Of a stretch of 64,000 nt of DNA, positions 44,680-54,387 are shown in pieces. Numbering within the stretch: position 1 is the stretch's first letter; every line of letters starts with the position of its first letter. Below the pieces are notes generated by a model. It ran no database searches and had not been told where the DNA came from. It saw only the letters and a list, made by a program, of their open reading frames with translations. The position numbers and the translations under genes were made by a program. The stretch is from an uncultured Shewanella sp. (GTDB taxonomy: Bacteria; Pseudomonadota; Gammaproteobacteria; Enterobacterales; Shewanellaceae). The stretch lies in NCBI RefSeq assembly GCF_947501665.1, contig NZ_CANMWS010000025.1:20389-84388 (forward strand), given 5' to 3'.

Positions 44680-45438
44680 ATGGATTTAAAAGATAAGGTA
44701 GTGGTCATTACGGGTGGTGCAGGTGGTTTAGGGTTTGCGATGGCGCAAAACTTTGCCAGTGCAGGTGCCAAATTGGCACTTATCGATGTGGATCAAGAAA
44801 AGCTTGAAAAAGCGTGCGCCAATTTAGGTGCAGCCACTGAAGTTCAAGGGTATGCACTTGATATTACAGATGAAGAAGATGTTGTTGCCGGTTTTCAGTT
44901 TATTAGAGAAGATTTTGGCCAAGTGAATGTATTGGTCAATAATGCGGGCATTTTACGCGATGGTATGCTGTTAAAAGCGAAAGAAGGGAAAGTGACTGAG
45001 CGTTTGTCATTTGAACAATTCCAATCTGTCATTAATGTGAATTTGACGGGCAGTTTTTTATGTGGACGTGAAGCGGCAGCGATGATGATTGAAACCGAGC
45101 AAACGGGAGTCATTATTAATATCTCGAGTTTGGCAAAGGCTGGTAATATGGGGCAGTCGAATTACTCGGCCTCCAAAGCGGGTGTGGCTGCGATGTCAGT
45201 GGGTTGGGCAAAAGAGCTCGCGCGTTATGGGATTCGAAGTGCTGCAGTCGCCCCTGGGGTGATTGAGACTGAAATGACAGCAAGCATGAAACCTGAAGCA
45301 TTAGAGCGGATCACTCAGATGATCCCAGCTGGCCGTTTAGGTCAAGCAGAAGAAATTGCCACAACAGTGCGCTTTATTATTGAAAATGATTACATCAATG
45401 GTCGTGTATTTGAAATTGATGGCGGGATCCGACTTTAA
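44680..45438 (+). CDS. SDR-family dehydrogenase, probable 2-methyl-3-hydroxybutyryl-CoA dehydrogenase
   Basis: 252 residues from ATG 44680, four bases after the mmsB stop; upstream in-frame starts lie inside mmsB and would add an unnatural extension. Classical SDR motifs: TGGAGGLG for NAD binding with Asp in LALIDVD (favouring NAD), NNAGIL, the catalytic Ser in ISSLAKAG and YSASK. Its place at the end of the ivd operon matches the gene (ivdG in some annotations) for the isoleucine branch. A terminator follows at 45755. Confidence 0.88.
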   Translation: MDLKDKVVVITGGAGGLGFAMAQNFASAGAKLALIDVDQEKLEKACANLGAATEVQGYALDITDEEDVVAGFQFIREDFGQVNVLVNNAGILRDGMLLKAKEGKVTERLSFEQFQSVINVNLTGSFLCGREAAAMMIETEQTGVIINISSLAKAGNMGQSNYSASKAGVAAMSVGWAKELARYGIRSAAVAPGVIETEMTASMKPEALERITQMIPAGRLGQAEEIATTVRFIIENDYINGRVFEIDGGIRL

Positions 45439-45877
45439 TTTTGTTATTTTATGGTTCTTTTTGTTACATAAATTTCTCATAAATATAAGTGCCTGATGAT
45501 TTTTACGTGATGCATGAACCTGAAAAATAAAAATCTGTCTCTAGAATAGCGAAGGTCAATATGATTGTTAAACTAAACCAATCAAGGTGTGTTTATGAGT
45601 GAGTAGTATGTTGTATTTTTACTTGGCTTTATGTAATGCTTGTGCTAACTAACAGATAATCAATAAAAATAAGTTTAAAGCAGGGGATGAGCCTCTCGTT
45701 ACTGATAAGTGGCGCATACCATTTTTTTGATACTTGTTTTTAATATACGAAATGAAGGTCATGGCGATTAATGCTATGACCTTTTTGCTTTGTCTACTTT
45801 AGTATGCAGTTAGAATTGAATATCACTTTCAATATGAGTCATAATAGTGCGATAGGATAAATTAACTGGATTGGGTC
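45439..45877. other. 439-base intergenic region after the ivd operon
   Basis: No gene. It is AT-rich and ends with a Rho-independent terminator at 45755-45786, some 320 bases past the last ivd stop codon, so the operon message may have a long 3' tail or a processed RNA here. Confidence 0.55.
45755..45786 (+). terminator. Rho-independent terminator
   Basis: 11-bp stem AAGGTCATGGC / GCTATGACCTT with one G-U pair, a 7-base loop and five T residues. Confidence 0.85.
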
Positions 45878-46096
45878 ATGGAGCGGTTGGAAAGAGCAAC
45901 ACAATGGATGATGCTGAGTGTAGGGTGTATAGGGATCATTATTATTTATTCGGGGTTCTTTTATTTTCTGTTTTCCAGTGAACAGAAGAATATTATCCCT
46001 TGGTATACTTTATTGTCGCCTTGGATTTGTATTTATTTTGGATTGAGTCAGCAACAGCGAGCTGGTGTCTTACAGTGGTTTCTGAAAAAGCGATAG
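45878..46096 (+). CDS. small two-helix membrane protein
   Basis: 72 residues with two hydrophobic helices (MMLSVGCIGIIIIYSGFFYF, then PWYTLLSPWICIYFGL) and a basic C-terminus (LQWFLKKR). No family is recognised. The ribosome site is weak (TGGATTGGG). It follows the ivd terminator and precedes the S9-like lipoprotein by about 120 bases, so it may be a separate transcript. Confidence 0.5.
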   Translation: MERLERATQWMMLSVGCIGIIIIYSGFFYFLFSSEQKNIIPWYTLLSPWICIYFGLSQQQRAGVLQWFLKKR

Positions 46097-46219
46097 TCAG
46101 TGTAGACGAGATGACAGTTTTTTTTGTATGACATCTCTGGTTTAAATAAATCGTCATTTTAATGGTATTCCATGGCTGGGATATATTGTTTTTATAACAA
46201 GGAGGTTTTAGGGGATAGA

Positions 46220-48247
46220 ATGAAACAACTTTTAGGCGCTAAGTTGGGGCTCATGATTTGGTTATTGACCTCAATATCGGGTTGTGAACGCTTAGCGACC
46301 GTCGAAAAAGAAGTGCTAACTGAAGGGGTGCAAGTTGCGCGTTATGGCAGTTGGGAGTCACCGTTAACAGCTGAAGATGTCTATGGGATGTCTGACGATA
46401 TTACTGAGCTGCAAACGATTGATGATGGCATTTATTTCATTCAGTCTGATGCGTCCTTGCAAGGGCGAAAAAGTGTTAAGAAGCTCAATACTGACGGCAC
46501 GGTAACAGAAGTGATCAGTGCTGATTTTGATGTGCGCACTCGTGTGAACGAATACGGTGGCGCGCCCGTTTTAGGCATAGGACAAAGTTTATTTGCCAGT
46601 AAATTTAGTGATCAGCGTCTTTATCGTATTGCGCCTAATCAAGAACCTGTCGCACTCACCCCTTTAAAAACACGTTATGCGGATTGTATTTTTCAAACCC
46701 GTGGTGCCCGTTTAATTTGTGTGCAAGAGGATCATCGTAAAAAAGGTGAGCCTGTGACACGTTTAGTGGGCATTAATGTGAGTTATGCTGATAAAACCAA
46801 AGTCTTGGTGAGTGGGGCTGATTTTTATTCATCTCCTATTTTATCGCCCGATCAAAAACACATGGCTTGGATTGCTTGGCAGCACCCCAATATGCCTTGG
46901 GATAAAACAGAGCTGTGGATGGCCGATGTGGATCCTAAAGGCAATATTGTTCGTCCTCGTCGATTGATTGCCAATTTAAAAGGTTCCATCACTCAACCTT
47001 TGTTTAGTCCCGATGGTCGTCTGTATTTTGTGGCAGATTTTAATAACTGGTGGAACCTTTATCGTATCAATGATAAGGGGCGAGCTGAAATTGTTTATGA
47101 TCATGAAGCAGAGTTTGCCGTACCAGATTGGAAGATGGGGAATCACAACTATGCTTTTGAAAGTCCAACAAGTTTAGTTGCCAGTTACAGTCGTAAAGGC
47201 GCTGCCGGATTGGTAAGAATTAATATTGAAACGGGAATAGCAGAGCCTATTGACGTTGATTTTGCTGAAATTACTCAAGTGATTAAAGGGTTTGATGGCG
47301 TATATTTTGTGGGGGAAAAAGAAACCCCAGAAAAAGGGATTTATAAAGTACAAGCCAATCTGGCTCAATTGGTGTATTCCCCACCTTTTCCTGAGATTGA
47401 CAGTGATTATATTTCCCATGCACAAAGCATGAGTTTTAAAAGTGGCAATAAGAAAATGGCTTATGGTTATTTTTATTCACCAAAAAACCCAAAATTTCGT
47501 GGCGCAGAAGGAACACGTCCTCCTTTAATCGTGATGTTACACAGTGGGCCGACGAATAAGGCTAGCCGAGCTTATCGTCGTGATATCCAATTTTGGACCA
47601 GTCGAGGCATAGCGGTGTTTGATTTAAATTATCGTGGTAGTTCAGGCTTTGGGAGACAATACCGGAATAGCTTATACGGTAATTGGGGGAAATATGATTC
47701 AGAAGATGCAGTGAGAGCTGCGGGTTTCTTAGTTAATAAAGGGTTAGTTGACGGTACAAAACTGGCGATTAAAGGCTTTAGAGAAGAAGGGCTATCAGCA
47801 TTATCGGCGTTAGCTTTTTATAATACGTTTAAGGCAGGAGTGATTTATTCTGGCATAAGCAATGTGGAGCTCTTTGAAAAAGAAACCCATAAATTTGAAG
47901 CCAGTTATATTAAGCGCCTTGTTGGAAAAGATAATTACTACCATGATCATACTGCATTATTTTATTTAAAAGGGTTAGCGGAGCCTTTGTTGTTTATTCA
48001 AGGAATGAATGATTATGTGATCCCAGCTGAGCAGTCGAAGTATATTTATAAAGAATTGAAAAATAAAGGTGTACCTATTGCTTATTTGAGGTTACAAAAT
48101 GATTTAAGCGCTGAGGCGATCATAAAAACGAAGGCGAATATTTTACAGTCGGAGCTGTCTTTTTACGGACAAGTATTTGGTTTCATACCTGTAGGCAAGC
48201 TAAATCAATTACAACTGGATAATGTAAAGAACTTGCCTATGCCCTAG
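46220..48247 (+). CDS. S9-family peptidase-like lipoprotein lacking catalytic Ser and His
   Basis: 675 residues from ATG 46220, chosen because AGGGGA precedes it and it starts a lipoprotein signal (MKQLLGAKLGLMIWLL, lipobox SISGC). A beta-propeller (about 60-420) is followed by an alpha/beta-hydrolase domain: LIVMLHSGPTNK, AVFDLNYRGSSGFGRQY, and FIQGMNDYVIPAEQS, which keeps the Asp. The family's GGSAGG nucleophile elbow is replaced by GFREEG (Arg for Ser), and the C-terminal GxxHGF segment aligns to NDLSAEA, losing His. The frame is otherwise intact over the full family length, so this looks like a maintained pseudoenzyme rather than a dying gene. Its role is unknown. Confidence 0.75.
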   Translation: MKQLLGAKLGLMIWLLTSISGCERLATVEKEVLTEGVQVARYGSWESPLTAEDVYGMSDDITELQTIDDGIYFIQSDASLQGRKSVKKLNTDGTVTEVISADFDVRTRVNEYGGAPVLGIGQSLFASKFSDQRLYRIAPNQEPVALTPLKTRYADCIFQTRGARLICVQEDHRKKGEPVTRLVGINVSYADKTKVLVSGADFYSSPILSPDQKHMAWIAWQHPNMPWDKTELWMADVDPKGNIVRPRRLIANLKGSITQPLFSPDGRLYFVADFNNWWNLYRINDKGRAEIVYDHEAEFAVPDWKMGNHNYAFESPTSLVASYSRKGAAGLVRINIETGIAEPIDVDFAEITQVIKGFDGVYFVGEKETPEKGIYKVQANLAQLVYSPPFPEIDSDYISHAQSMSFKSGNKKMAYGYFYSPKNPKFRGAEGTRPPLIVMLHSGPTNKASRAYRRDIQFWTSRGIAVFDLNYRGSSGFGRQYRNSLYGNWGKYDSEDAVRAAGFLVNKGLVDGTKLAIKGFREEGLSALSALAFYNTFKAGVIYSGISNVELFEKETHKFEASYIKRLVGKDNYYHDHTALFYLKGLAEPLLFIQGMNDYVIPAEQSKYIYKELKNKGVPIAYLRLQNDLSAEAIIKTKANILQSELSFYGQVFGFIPVGKLNQLQLDNVKNLPMP

Positions 48248-48353
48248 AGCTAAAACACGACACATGTCATTACAAAAATCAAAAGGTCATTCTTGGTTTA
48301 TCATGTTAAATTAACATTCACTCGCTTGTTTTTTAACATAACGATTACTACCA

Positions 48354-51300
48354 ATGAGGCCATTGATTATGTTTTTTATGTTTTTTTTTATGTTTTATAG
48401 TCGAATACTTTATTATTACAAGGTTATCTCCCCCATAGTGTTAACTGGTTTATCCTTTATGCTGTCACCACACATTTATGCTGAAGAATATATCACTAGC
48501 AAAAAAATTCGCATACATAATTCAGCGAGCACAGACATACTCATTCAGCAAACGAACATCCAAGGCTTCATCAGGGCGATGGATGTTCATTATAAAAACT
48601 ATTGGGCTTATGCGCCTAATGATTGGTATGAAAATTGTGTAAGTAGCGAAACAACGAACAATATCACCATTAGCCCTAATCAATCGGTGGATGTTATTTT
48701 AAAAGTGAATGAAAAAAATGCCTGTCTAACTAAGAATAAAGCTTGGTATGACGTGATTAATACGAGTACAGGAGAAATCATTAGCAAGATACAAATGCAA
48801 TTCGTTTCAACAGTACTATGCGATCGAGGGCGTTATGGGGAGATGCTTTGCCCTACCGAAAATAAACAAAAAAAAGCGGCTACCGGCAGCGCTAAAATGA
48901 GTAATCATAGTAATAATACCGCATTGCTCTATACTGCAAAGAATAAATCCAATTCTTTTGAAATACTCAGCTTATGGGACGTCAGTAATCCTCACTTGAT
49001 GAATTGGCAATTGGCAGCGATCTCTCCCTTAAGCGAGCCTTTTAACGTAGAGAATACCAGTAATATAATCGCTAATAACCAATACCTTTTTGCTTTTACC
49101 AATAGTGGTTACCGTGCGGGTTTACGTAATGAATTTAACCAAATTGAATGGGGGAGTGATATAGATTTACCAGAACAACTTTTTTTATACACCCGATCAG
49201 CATTAAATCAACATGGTCAGGTACTATTAATCAGTCAAGATGAAGATGATCGACTGTCATATCTACAAGGTAAAATTGACGCCGATAGTATTGAGTGGCA
49301 AAGTACTAACTGGATTTGTGTGACTACGAGCACTATTCAAAAAGAGTGCAGTGGCTCAGATGATGACTCAGATGATGGCTCAAATGTTTTTTCAGGAAAA
49401 AGCCCCAATATTGCGTTTTCTAAAGACGGTAAGACAGCCATTTTGATCTATAGGCAGAATGGTAAAATACGCTATCACTTAGGAAATGTACAAGAAGAAC
49501 AAGTGATTTGGAGTGATAAGTATACAGTTGGCTTAAGTGATGTTTATCAACCCAGCGCCACGTTTTTAACCAATGATACGGTATTAGTCGCTGGCTCGAC
49601 TGGAGAGAGCACTGACAAAACAATCAAATTCAAACTTGGTAAGCTAGATGACGGGCAGTTTACATGGCAGAATAAACATAATTTTTATGATATTAACGGA
49701 CGTTCGGCTGCTGTTCTTAATGCTGAAGTCGATCCTTTCGATAGTGACATTCACTATATTTATCTCACTTACCTTAGAAATAACTCGAAAGGCATACCTC
49801 AAAGTTATGTGACTCTCTGGAAGTTATCAAAAAGCACGGGAGATATAAAAGATGAATATGCCAAAAAAGAGGTGTTGGAAAAATACCTTGGCTTTGCAAA
49901 TTCCCCGCTTTCTCTCATCCAAGCTCAGGGGAGCCATGCACTTAGCCCCGGGACCAGCGATTTTTTTATCGCTAGCAGTCAGGATAATCAACTCAACATC
50001 CACCAACTACCGGCTGAGCTTGTTTATTATGCTGTTGCTACGGGCGTAACAAAAACAAACTTAAACTATACGGCAAATCATGATAAACGATGGGATTTGG
50101 CTTTTTGGCAACGTAAAAAAGAGATTAACTCATTAATGATCAATCCATTTTGTGTCTTTGACGATACAATAGATCAATTTGCGATTTTTGATAAACTCAT
50201 TTTAGAAAGTAAGTCAGTTATGTTTAACGAAGAAATCGATGCTCAAATAGAAATGAATTGCGCTAAGCCATTATCAATGACATCAAAATATTATTTTCTT
50301 TCTTTATACGCTAACGTGGATCTTAAAAGTAATATCATCTCACTTCAGGATATAGGAAGTGATGAGACCGAAGCAACGCTTCAGAACACTCCTCTACTCA
50401 ATGGAGAGAGTCTATCGTTTAATATTATTACTCAAGGCTTTAGAAATTTTCCTGCTGAAGCTGCCGATCAAGATAGCTTGTCAAGTGGGACATCGATTCC
50501 GTTTATTCCCGCTGATTTTACCGACCCCTATTTTGGTATGCCTATTCCTTTTCAGCGTGATGATACCGTAGATAGTATGACTTACTCCTCCGATAGTAAT
50601 CGCACGGCGCTTTCAATCGATGATTTAGCGATGATTAGCGAGCGGATATATTCTTCAGGAGAAAATTATACGACCAGAGATTGGAAGTTGGAAGTCCCCT
50701 TAATATTAGAACGGGATGAAAATAATACTTTAGTGACCCATCAAGCAGCTATGGATATGAGAACTTATTACTGGAACGACCTTGGGCTTATCCATGGTGC
50801 ATCTCCATTTTTATTCGATTCAGTCACAGTTGAAGCCGTTGAGGTCGAGCCTAACATTATTGAGCGCCTTATTATTTCAAAAGCAGATACCCACCTCTAT
50901 GGCCAGATTATTTTCGATCCTGTTTTGGATTTTAATGCAACCATCTCTGACTTCAACATCCCACTAGAAGGCGAGTTTAATTACAGTATCGATAAAAGCG
51001 CCAGTTCTACACACAAAGATGGTGCCCTGTTAGGCTCAACCGCCAATCTTGATAGCGGAGGTTGGTCTTTTGAGCGATTTGGCCAAGATGAAACGTTTCC
51101 ATTAACGTTAGCATCAGGTGCACATTGGGGGGGAATTAATATCACGTTACTTCAACTATATGAATTTAAACTGAATCAAGTCATAATGTATCCAACGGAC
51201 AATAATACCTTTGAAGGTCATGGTATTCTCACCATCGAAACAAGTGGCTATGAGGGGGTAAGTACTCAAACACTCAATGTTCTCGTAGTGGTTAATTATC

Positions 51301-51386
51301 TAGATAGCCATTTACTCTCTGTTAATATTAGCGCAAAAAACTTTAGTGCATCCATGCCGTTAATTGATATCGAGTCAGGCGTATAA
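48354..51386 (+). CDS. large secreted protein of unknown family
   Basis: 1010 residues. The N-terminus is very hydrophobic (MRPLIMFFMFFFMFYSRILY then VISPIVLTGLSFMLSPHIYA), a signal sequence with cleavage likely near IYA-EE; the true start may be one of several in-frame ATGs. The first 140 residues look like a small beta domain with four cysteines (ENCVSS, NACLTK, TVLCDRGRYG, MLCP). About 180-560 has repeating beta strands with FxxAFSKDGKTAILIYR-like blades, suggesting a propeller of sialidase type, interrupted by an acidic linker (CSGSDDDSDDGS). The C-terminal 400 residues are beta-rich. No enzyme motif and no known family is recognised. It is not clearly in an operon. Confidence 0.6.
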   Translation: MRPLIMFFMFFFMFYSRILYYYKVISPIVLTGLSFMLSPHIYAEEYITSKKIRIHNSASTDILIQQTNIQGFIRAMDVHYKNYWAYAPNDWYENCVSSETTNNITISPNQSVDVILKVNEKNACLTKNKAWYDVINTSTGEIISKIQMQFVSTVLCDRGRYGEMLCPTENKQKKAATGSAKMSNHSNNTALLYTAKNKSNSFEILSLWDVSNPHLMNWQLAAISPLSEPFNVENTSNIIANNQYLFAFTNSGYRAGLRNEFNQIEWGSDIDLPEQLFLYTRSALNQHGQVLLISQDEDDRLSYLQGKIDADSIEWQSTNWICVTTSTIQKECSGSDDDSDDGSNVFSGKSPNIAFSKDGKTAILIYRQNGKIRYHLGNVQEEQVIWSDKYTVGLSDVYQPSATFLTNDTVLVAGSTGESTDKTIKFKLGKLDDGQFTWQNKHNFYDINGRSAAVLNAEVDPFDSDIHYIYLTYLRNNSKGIPQSYVTLWKLSKSTGDIKDEYAKKEVLEKYLGFANSPLSLIQAQGSHALSPGTSDFFIASSQDNQLNIHQLPAELVYYAVATGVTKTNLNYTANHDKRWDLAFWQRKKEINSLMINPFCVFDDTIDQFAIFDKLILESKSVMFNEEIDAQIEMNCAKPLSMTSKYYFLSLYANVDLKSNIISLQDIGSDETEATLQNTPLLNGESLSFNIITQGFRNFPAEAADQDSLSSGTSIPFIPADFTDPYFGMPIPFQRDDTVDSMTYSSDSNRTALSIDDLAMISERIYSSGENYTTRDWKLEVPLILERDENNTLVTHQAAMDMRTYYWNDLGLIHGASPFLFDSVTVEAVEVEPNIIERLIISKADTHLYGQIIFDPVLDFNATISDFNIPLEGEFNYSIDKSASSTHKDGALLGSTANLDSGGWSFERFGQDETFPLTLASGAHWGGINITLLQLYEFKLNQVIMYPTDNNTFEGHGILTIETSGYEGVSTQTLNVLVVVNYLDSHLLSVNISAKNFSASMPLIDIESGV

Positions 51387-51439
51387 TAGGGAGTTAAGCG
51401 ATAAGAATTGTTGCATTTAATCACTCTTCTGACTAACAT

Positions 51440-51459
51440 TACTGTAATTTTATACAGTA
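51440..51459. promoter_or_regulatory. LexA (SOS) box in front of topB
   Basis: TACTGTAATTTTATACAGTA fits the gammaproteobacterial LexA consensus TACTG(TA)5CAGTA: CTG, ten A/T bases, CAG. The palindrome extends to 14-bp arms (51433-51466). It ends 15 bases before the topB ATG. Confidence 0.85.
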
Positions 51460-51474
51460 ATGTTAGTGCTTGCT

Positions 51475-53463
51475 ATGATTTTATATATTGCCGAAAAGCC
51501 AAGTTTAGGGCGTGCGATAGCCGACGTGTTGCCTAAACCCCTTAAAAAAGCTGAAGGTTTCATTCAAGCGGCGAATGGAGATTGTGTTTCTTGGTGTGTT
51601 GGGCATTTATTAGAGCAAGCTCAGCCTGATGCGTACAATGATGAATATAAATCCTGGCGGTTTGAGCATTTACCCATCATTCCTTCGAATTGGAAAACGG
51701 TTCCCAAGACTAAAATGCGCGGTCAAATTGCCATTTTAAGGCGTTTAGTCAAACAAGCAAATCAATTGGTTAATGCTGGCGATCCTGACAGAGAAGGCCA
51801 GTTATTAGTGGATGAACTGATTGCGCATTTAGGGGTAAAAGGCAATAAATTACAAGGGGTACAGCGATTGCTGATTAGCGATTTAAACCCTAAAGCGGTC
51901 AAAAGGGCTTTAGGCCAGCTTCGCAGTAATCAAGAATTTATTCCCCTGTCTGTATCGGCGCTAGCGCGTGCTCGAGCAGATTGGCTTTATGGCATGAACA
52001 TGACACGAGCCTATACCCTACAAGGGCGTAAAGTGGGTTATCAAGGTGTATTATCTGTGGGTCGGGTACAAACGCCGTTACTTGGGTTAGTCGTGCGCCG
52101 AGATGAGTCCATTGCACATTTTATCTCTAAACCTTTTTATGAAGTACTGGCTCACTTAACAACACAGGATGATGTGCATTTTAGTGCTAAGTGGCAGCCG
52201 AGTAAGGCTTGTGAGCCTTATATGGATGAAGAGAATCGAATACTATCCAAAGGATTAGCTGAAAATGTGGTGAGCCGTATTACGCAAAAAGAGGCGGTGG
52301 TAGAACAAGTAAAAGCAACGGATAAGCAGCAATCTCCCCCTTTGCCTTATAATTTGTCTGCATTACAAATTGATGCGGCTAAACGCTTTTCAATGAGTGC
52401 CAAAACGGTACTGGATACTTGTCAATCTTTATATGAAAAACATAAGCTTATAACCTATCCCCGCTCCGATAGTCGTTACCTTCCTAAAGAGCAACATGCA
52501 TTAGCATCGAGTGTTATTCAAGCCATTGAGAAGGGAGCCGATGAACTATTAACGGGATGTGATAAGCCTAATGCGAGTCTTAAGTCAAAGGCATGGAATG
52601 ATAAAAAAGTGGATGCACATCATGCTATCATTCCAACAGAAAAATCACCGGTTTTATCCCGTTTAAGTCAACCTGAGCGGCAGGTTTATTTACACATTGC
52701 TCGGCAATATTTAGCACAATTTTACCCACCCTATTGCTATAAAGAAACGGAGGTGGTGGTGATCATTGAAGGGGGGCGCTTTTTCACTAAGGCCAAGCAG
52801 GAAGGTGCATTAGGTTGGAAACAATTATTTCATTATCAAAAGGAAAGAAATGATAATGAGGATGAAGCCGCTCCAATGGCTTTTTTGCCCCTTTTGTCCA
52901 AAGGGCAGCGTCTTTTTTGTCCAAAGGGCGAGGTTTTAGAGAAGCATACCCAAGCACCCAAAGCCTTTAATGATGCTAGCTTGCTGAGTGCCATGACGGG
53001 AATTGGTCGCTATGTGACTGATATATCTATTCGTAAAATTTTAAAGGAAACTGATGGGTTAGGCACTGAAGCTACGCGTGCTGGCATTATCGAGCTGCTT
53101 TTTAAGCGAGGATATTTATCTCGTCAAGGCAAGACTATTGTCGCGACAGAGGTGGGGAAAGGGTTAATCAATAGTTTACCCCAAAGTGCGACCACACCTG
53201 ATATGACTGCGTTATGGGAAAGTAAATTGAACAGTATTAGTCAAAAAGAAATGACTTATAAAGGATTTATGTTGCCATTAATTGACAGTTTACACAGTCA
53301 AATACAGCTGGCAGGCAGCCAATTACCGACTGCGTTACAAGGTGTTAAGAGTGATAACCCGTTTAAAAAGCGTAAAGGGAAATCATTCAGTAAAAAAGGA
53401 GGAACATCAAAAAATAAAGCGAGTAAAGCCGTGAGAGGAAAATGTCAACAAGCTGCAATATGA
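51475..53463 (+). CDS. topB: DNA topoisomerase III
   Basis: 662 residues from ATG 51475, which gives the standard MILYIAEKPSLGRAIADVLP start; an ATG at 51460 would sit in the LexA box region. It is a type IA topoisomerase that decatenates DNA and resolves recombination intermediates with RecQ-like helicases. The TOPRIM motif AGDPDREGQLLVDEL, the catalytic Tyr in ITYPRSDSRYLP, and the GLGTEATRAGIIELLFKRGY domain are present. The tail is basic (KSFSKKGGTSKNKASK), with no zinc fingers. The LexA box implies induction on DNA damage. It appears monocistronic. Confidence 0.95.
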   Translation: MILYIAEKPSLGRAIADVLPKPLKKAEGFIQAANGDCVSWCVGHLLEQAQPDAYNDEYKSWRFEHLPIIPSNWKTVPKTKMRGQIAILRRLVKQANQLVNAGDPDREGQLLVDELIAHLGVKGNKLQGVQRLLISDLNPKAVKRALGQLRSNQEFIPLSVSALARARADWLYGMNMTRAYTLQGRKVGYQGVLSVGRVQTPLLGLVVRRDESIAHFISKPFYEVLAHLTTQDDVHFSAKWQPSKACEPYMDEENRILSKGLAENVVSRITQKEAVVEQVKATDKQQSPPLPYNLSALQIDAAKRFSMSAKTVLDTCQSLYEKHKLITYPRSDSRYLPKEQHALASSVIQAIEKGADELLTGCDKPNASLKSKAWNDKKVDAHHAIIPTEKSPVLSRLSQPERQVYLHIARQYLAQFYPPYCYKETEVVVIIEGGRFFTKAKQEGALGWKQLFHYQKERNDNEDEAAPMAFLPLLSKGQRLFCPKGEVLEKHTQAPKAFNDASLLSAMTGIGRYVTDISIRKILKETDGLGTEATRAGIIELLFKRGYLSRQGKTIVATEVGKGLINSLPQSATTPDMTALWESKLNSISQKEMTYKGFMLPLIDSLHSQIQLAGSQLPTALQGVKSDNPFKKRKGKSFSKKGGTSKNKASKAVRGKCQQAAI

Positions 53464-53508
53464 TGACTTATTAATATGAGCCATCATTTTCAGTATATGT
53501 CAGCGTCA

Positions 53509-54387
53509 CTAACGCTCGCCACGAGCGGTCAATACTTGCACAATTCTATCAGGGTAATCGCCAATGACGCCATTGGCACCTAACTCAAAAGCTCGCTCAA
53601 TTTTATCCCATTCATTTACAGTCCACACATGGCTGGTAATGCCTTTGTTTTGCAAAAAAGAGAGAAAAGGCCTCGTTATCATTGCATAAGGGAGTTGTGC
53701 TAATTCAAAATTGGCAGAATAAATCCTCCCTAATCCTGCAGCCCAAGCCAAACTTAAGCCTGTTAACTCACTAATACTGGCACTGGTTCTGATGCTATGG
53801 TGACTCACTAAGCGAAAGTGCTTTAATGCTTTTGTGTATTGACTGGCCACAACGGCATGTTCATGTAATCCATTTCTGTCTAATATCGCCCAGAGTTTAT
53901 CGGCCAGTTGCTCATTATTGACTTTCATTTCAATACTGAGCTTATAAGAAGGAAAATAGTTGATGACTTCTTCAAGGGTTAAGACTTCAAGTCCCATCGC
54001 TCGAAAAGGAAAGGTTTCTCCGCCGTCAGTGCTGAACATATAGCCTGCATCAAAGGTTTTAATTTCCGATAATGTTAAATCAGCAACCTGACTATGGTTG
54101 CCCGCCGTTTTGCTGAAATCATTATCATGATTCACAATAACATGACCGTCTTTTGAAAGGTGTACATCCATTTCAAGCACATCAGCACCTTGATCCAGCG
54201 CCATTTGAAAGGCAAGCCAAGTACTTTGTGGATAATCCCCTGATGCACCTCTATGGGCTAAGACCTCACGTTGAATGAGATTTTCATTCTCTGAGGCCAT
54301 TGTTATTGAGGGTAGGAACAATAAAGCTAGGGTACTTGAGATATGGAGCAATTTGATGTATTTGAATAAAGGCATGAATAAGTCCAT
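53509..54387 (-). CDS. glycerophosphodiester phosphodiesterase, periplasmic
   Basis: 292 residues with a likely signal peptide (LLHISSTLALLFLPSITMA-SE). It hydrolyses glycerophosphodiesters to glycerol-3-phosphate and an alcohol. GDPD motifs: LAHRGASGDYPQST with the first catalytic His, VLEMDVHLSKDGHVIVNHD with metal-binding Glu/Asp and the second His, LSIEMKV, and the closing VWTVNEWDKIERAFELGANG and VIGDYPD. The export signal suggests a GlpQ-like role, but it is shorter than E. coli GlpQ, so no symbol is given. It converges on topB with 45 bases between the stop codons. Confidence 0.88.
   Translation of the reverse strand: MDLFMPLFKYIKLLHISSTLALLFLPSITMASENENLIQREVLAHRGASGDYPQSTWLAFQMALDQGADVLEMDVHLSKDGHVIVNHDNDFSKTAGNHSQVADLTLSEIKTFDAGYMFSTDGGETFPFRAMGLEVLTLEEVINYFPSYKLSIEMKVNNEQLADKLWAILDRNGLHEHAVVASQYTKALKHFRLVSHHSIRTSASISELTGLSLAWAAGLGRIYSANFELAQLPYAMITRPFLSFLQNKGITSHVWTVNEWDKIERAFELGANGVIGDYPDRIVQVLTARGER

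Noticed and set aside
48303..48317. ATGTTAA-A-TTAACAT palindrome upstream of the 1010-residue protein
   Set aside because: Short and AT-only apart from two G/C positions; expected by chance in this composition and matches no operator I can name.
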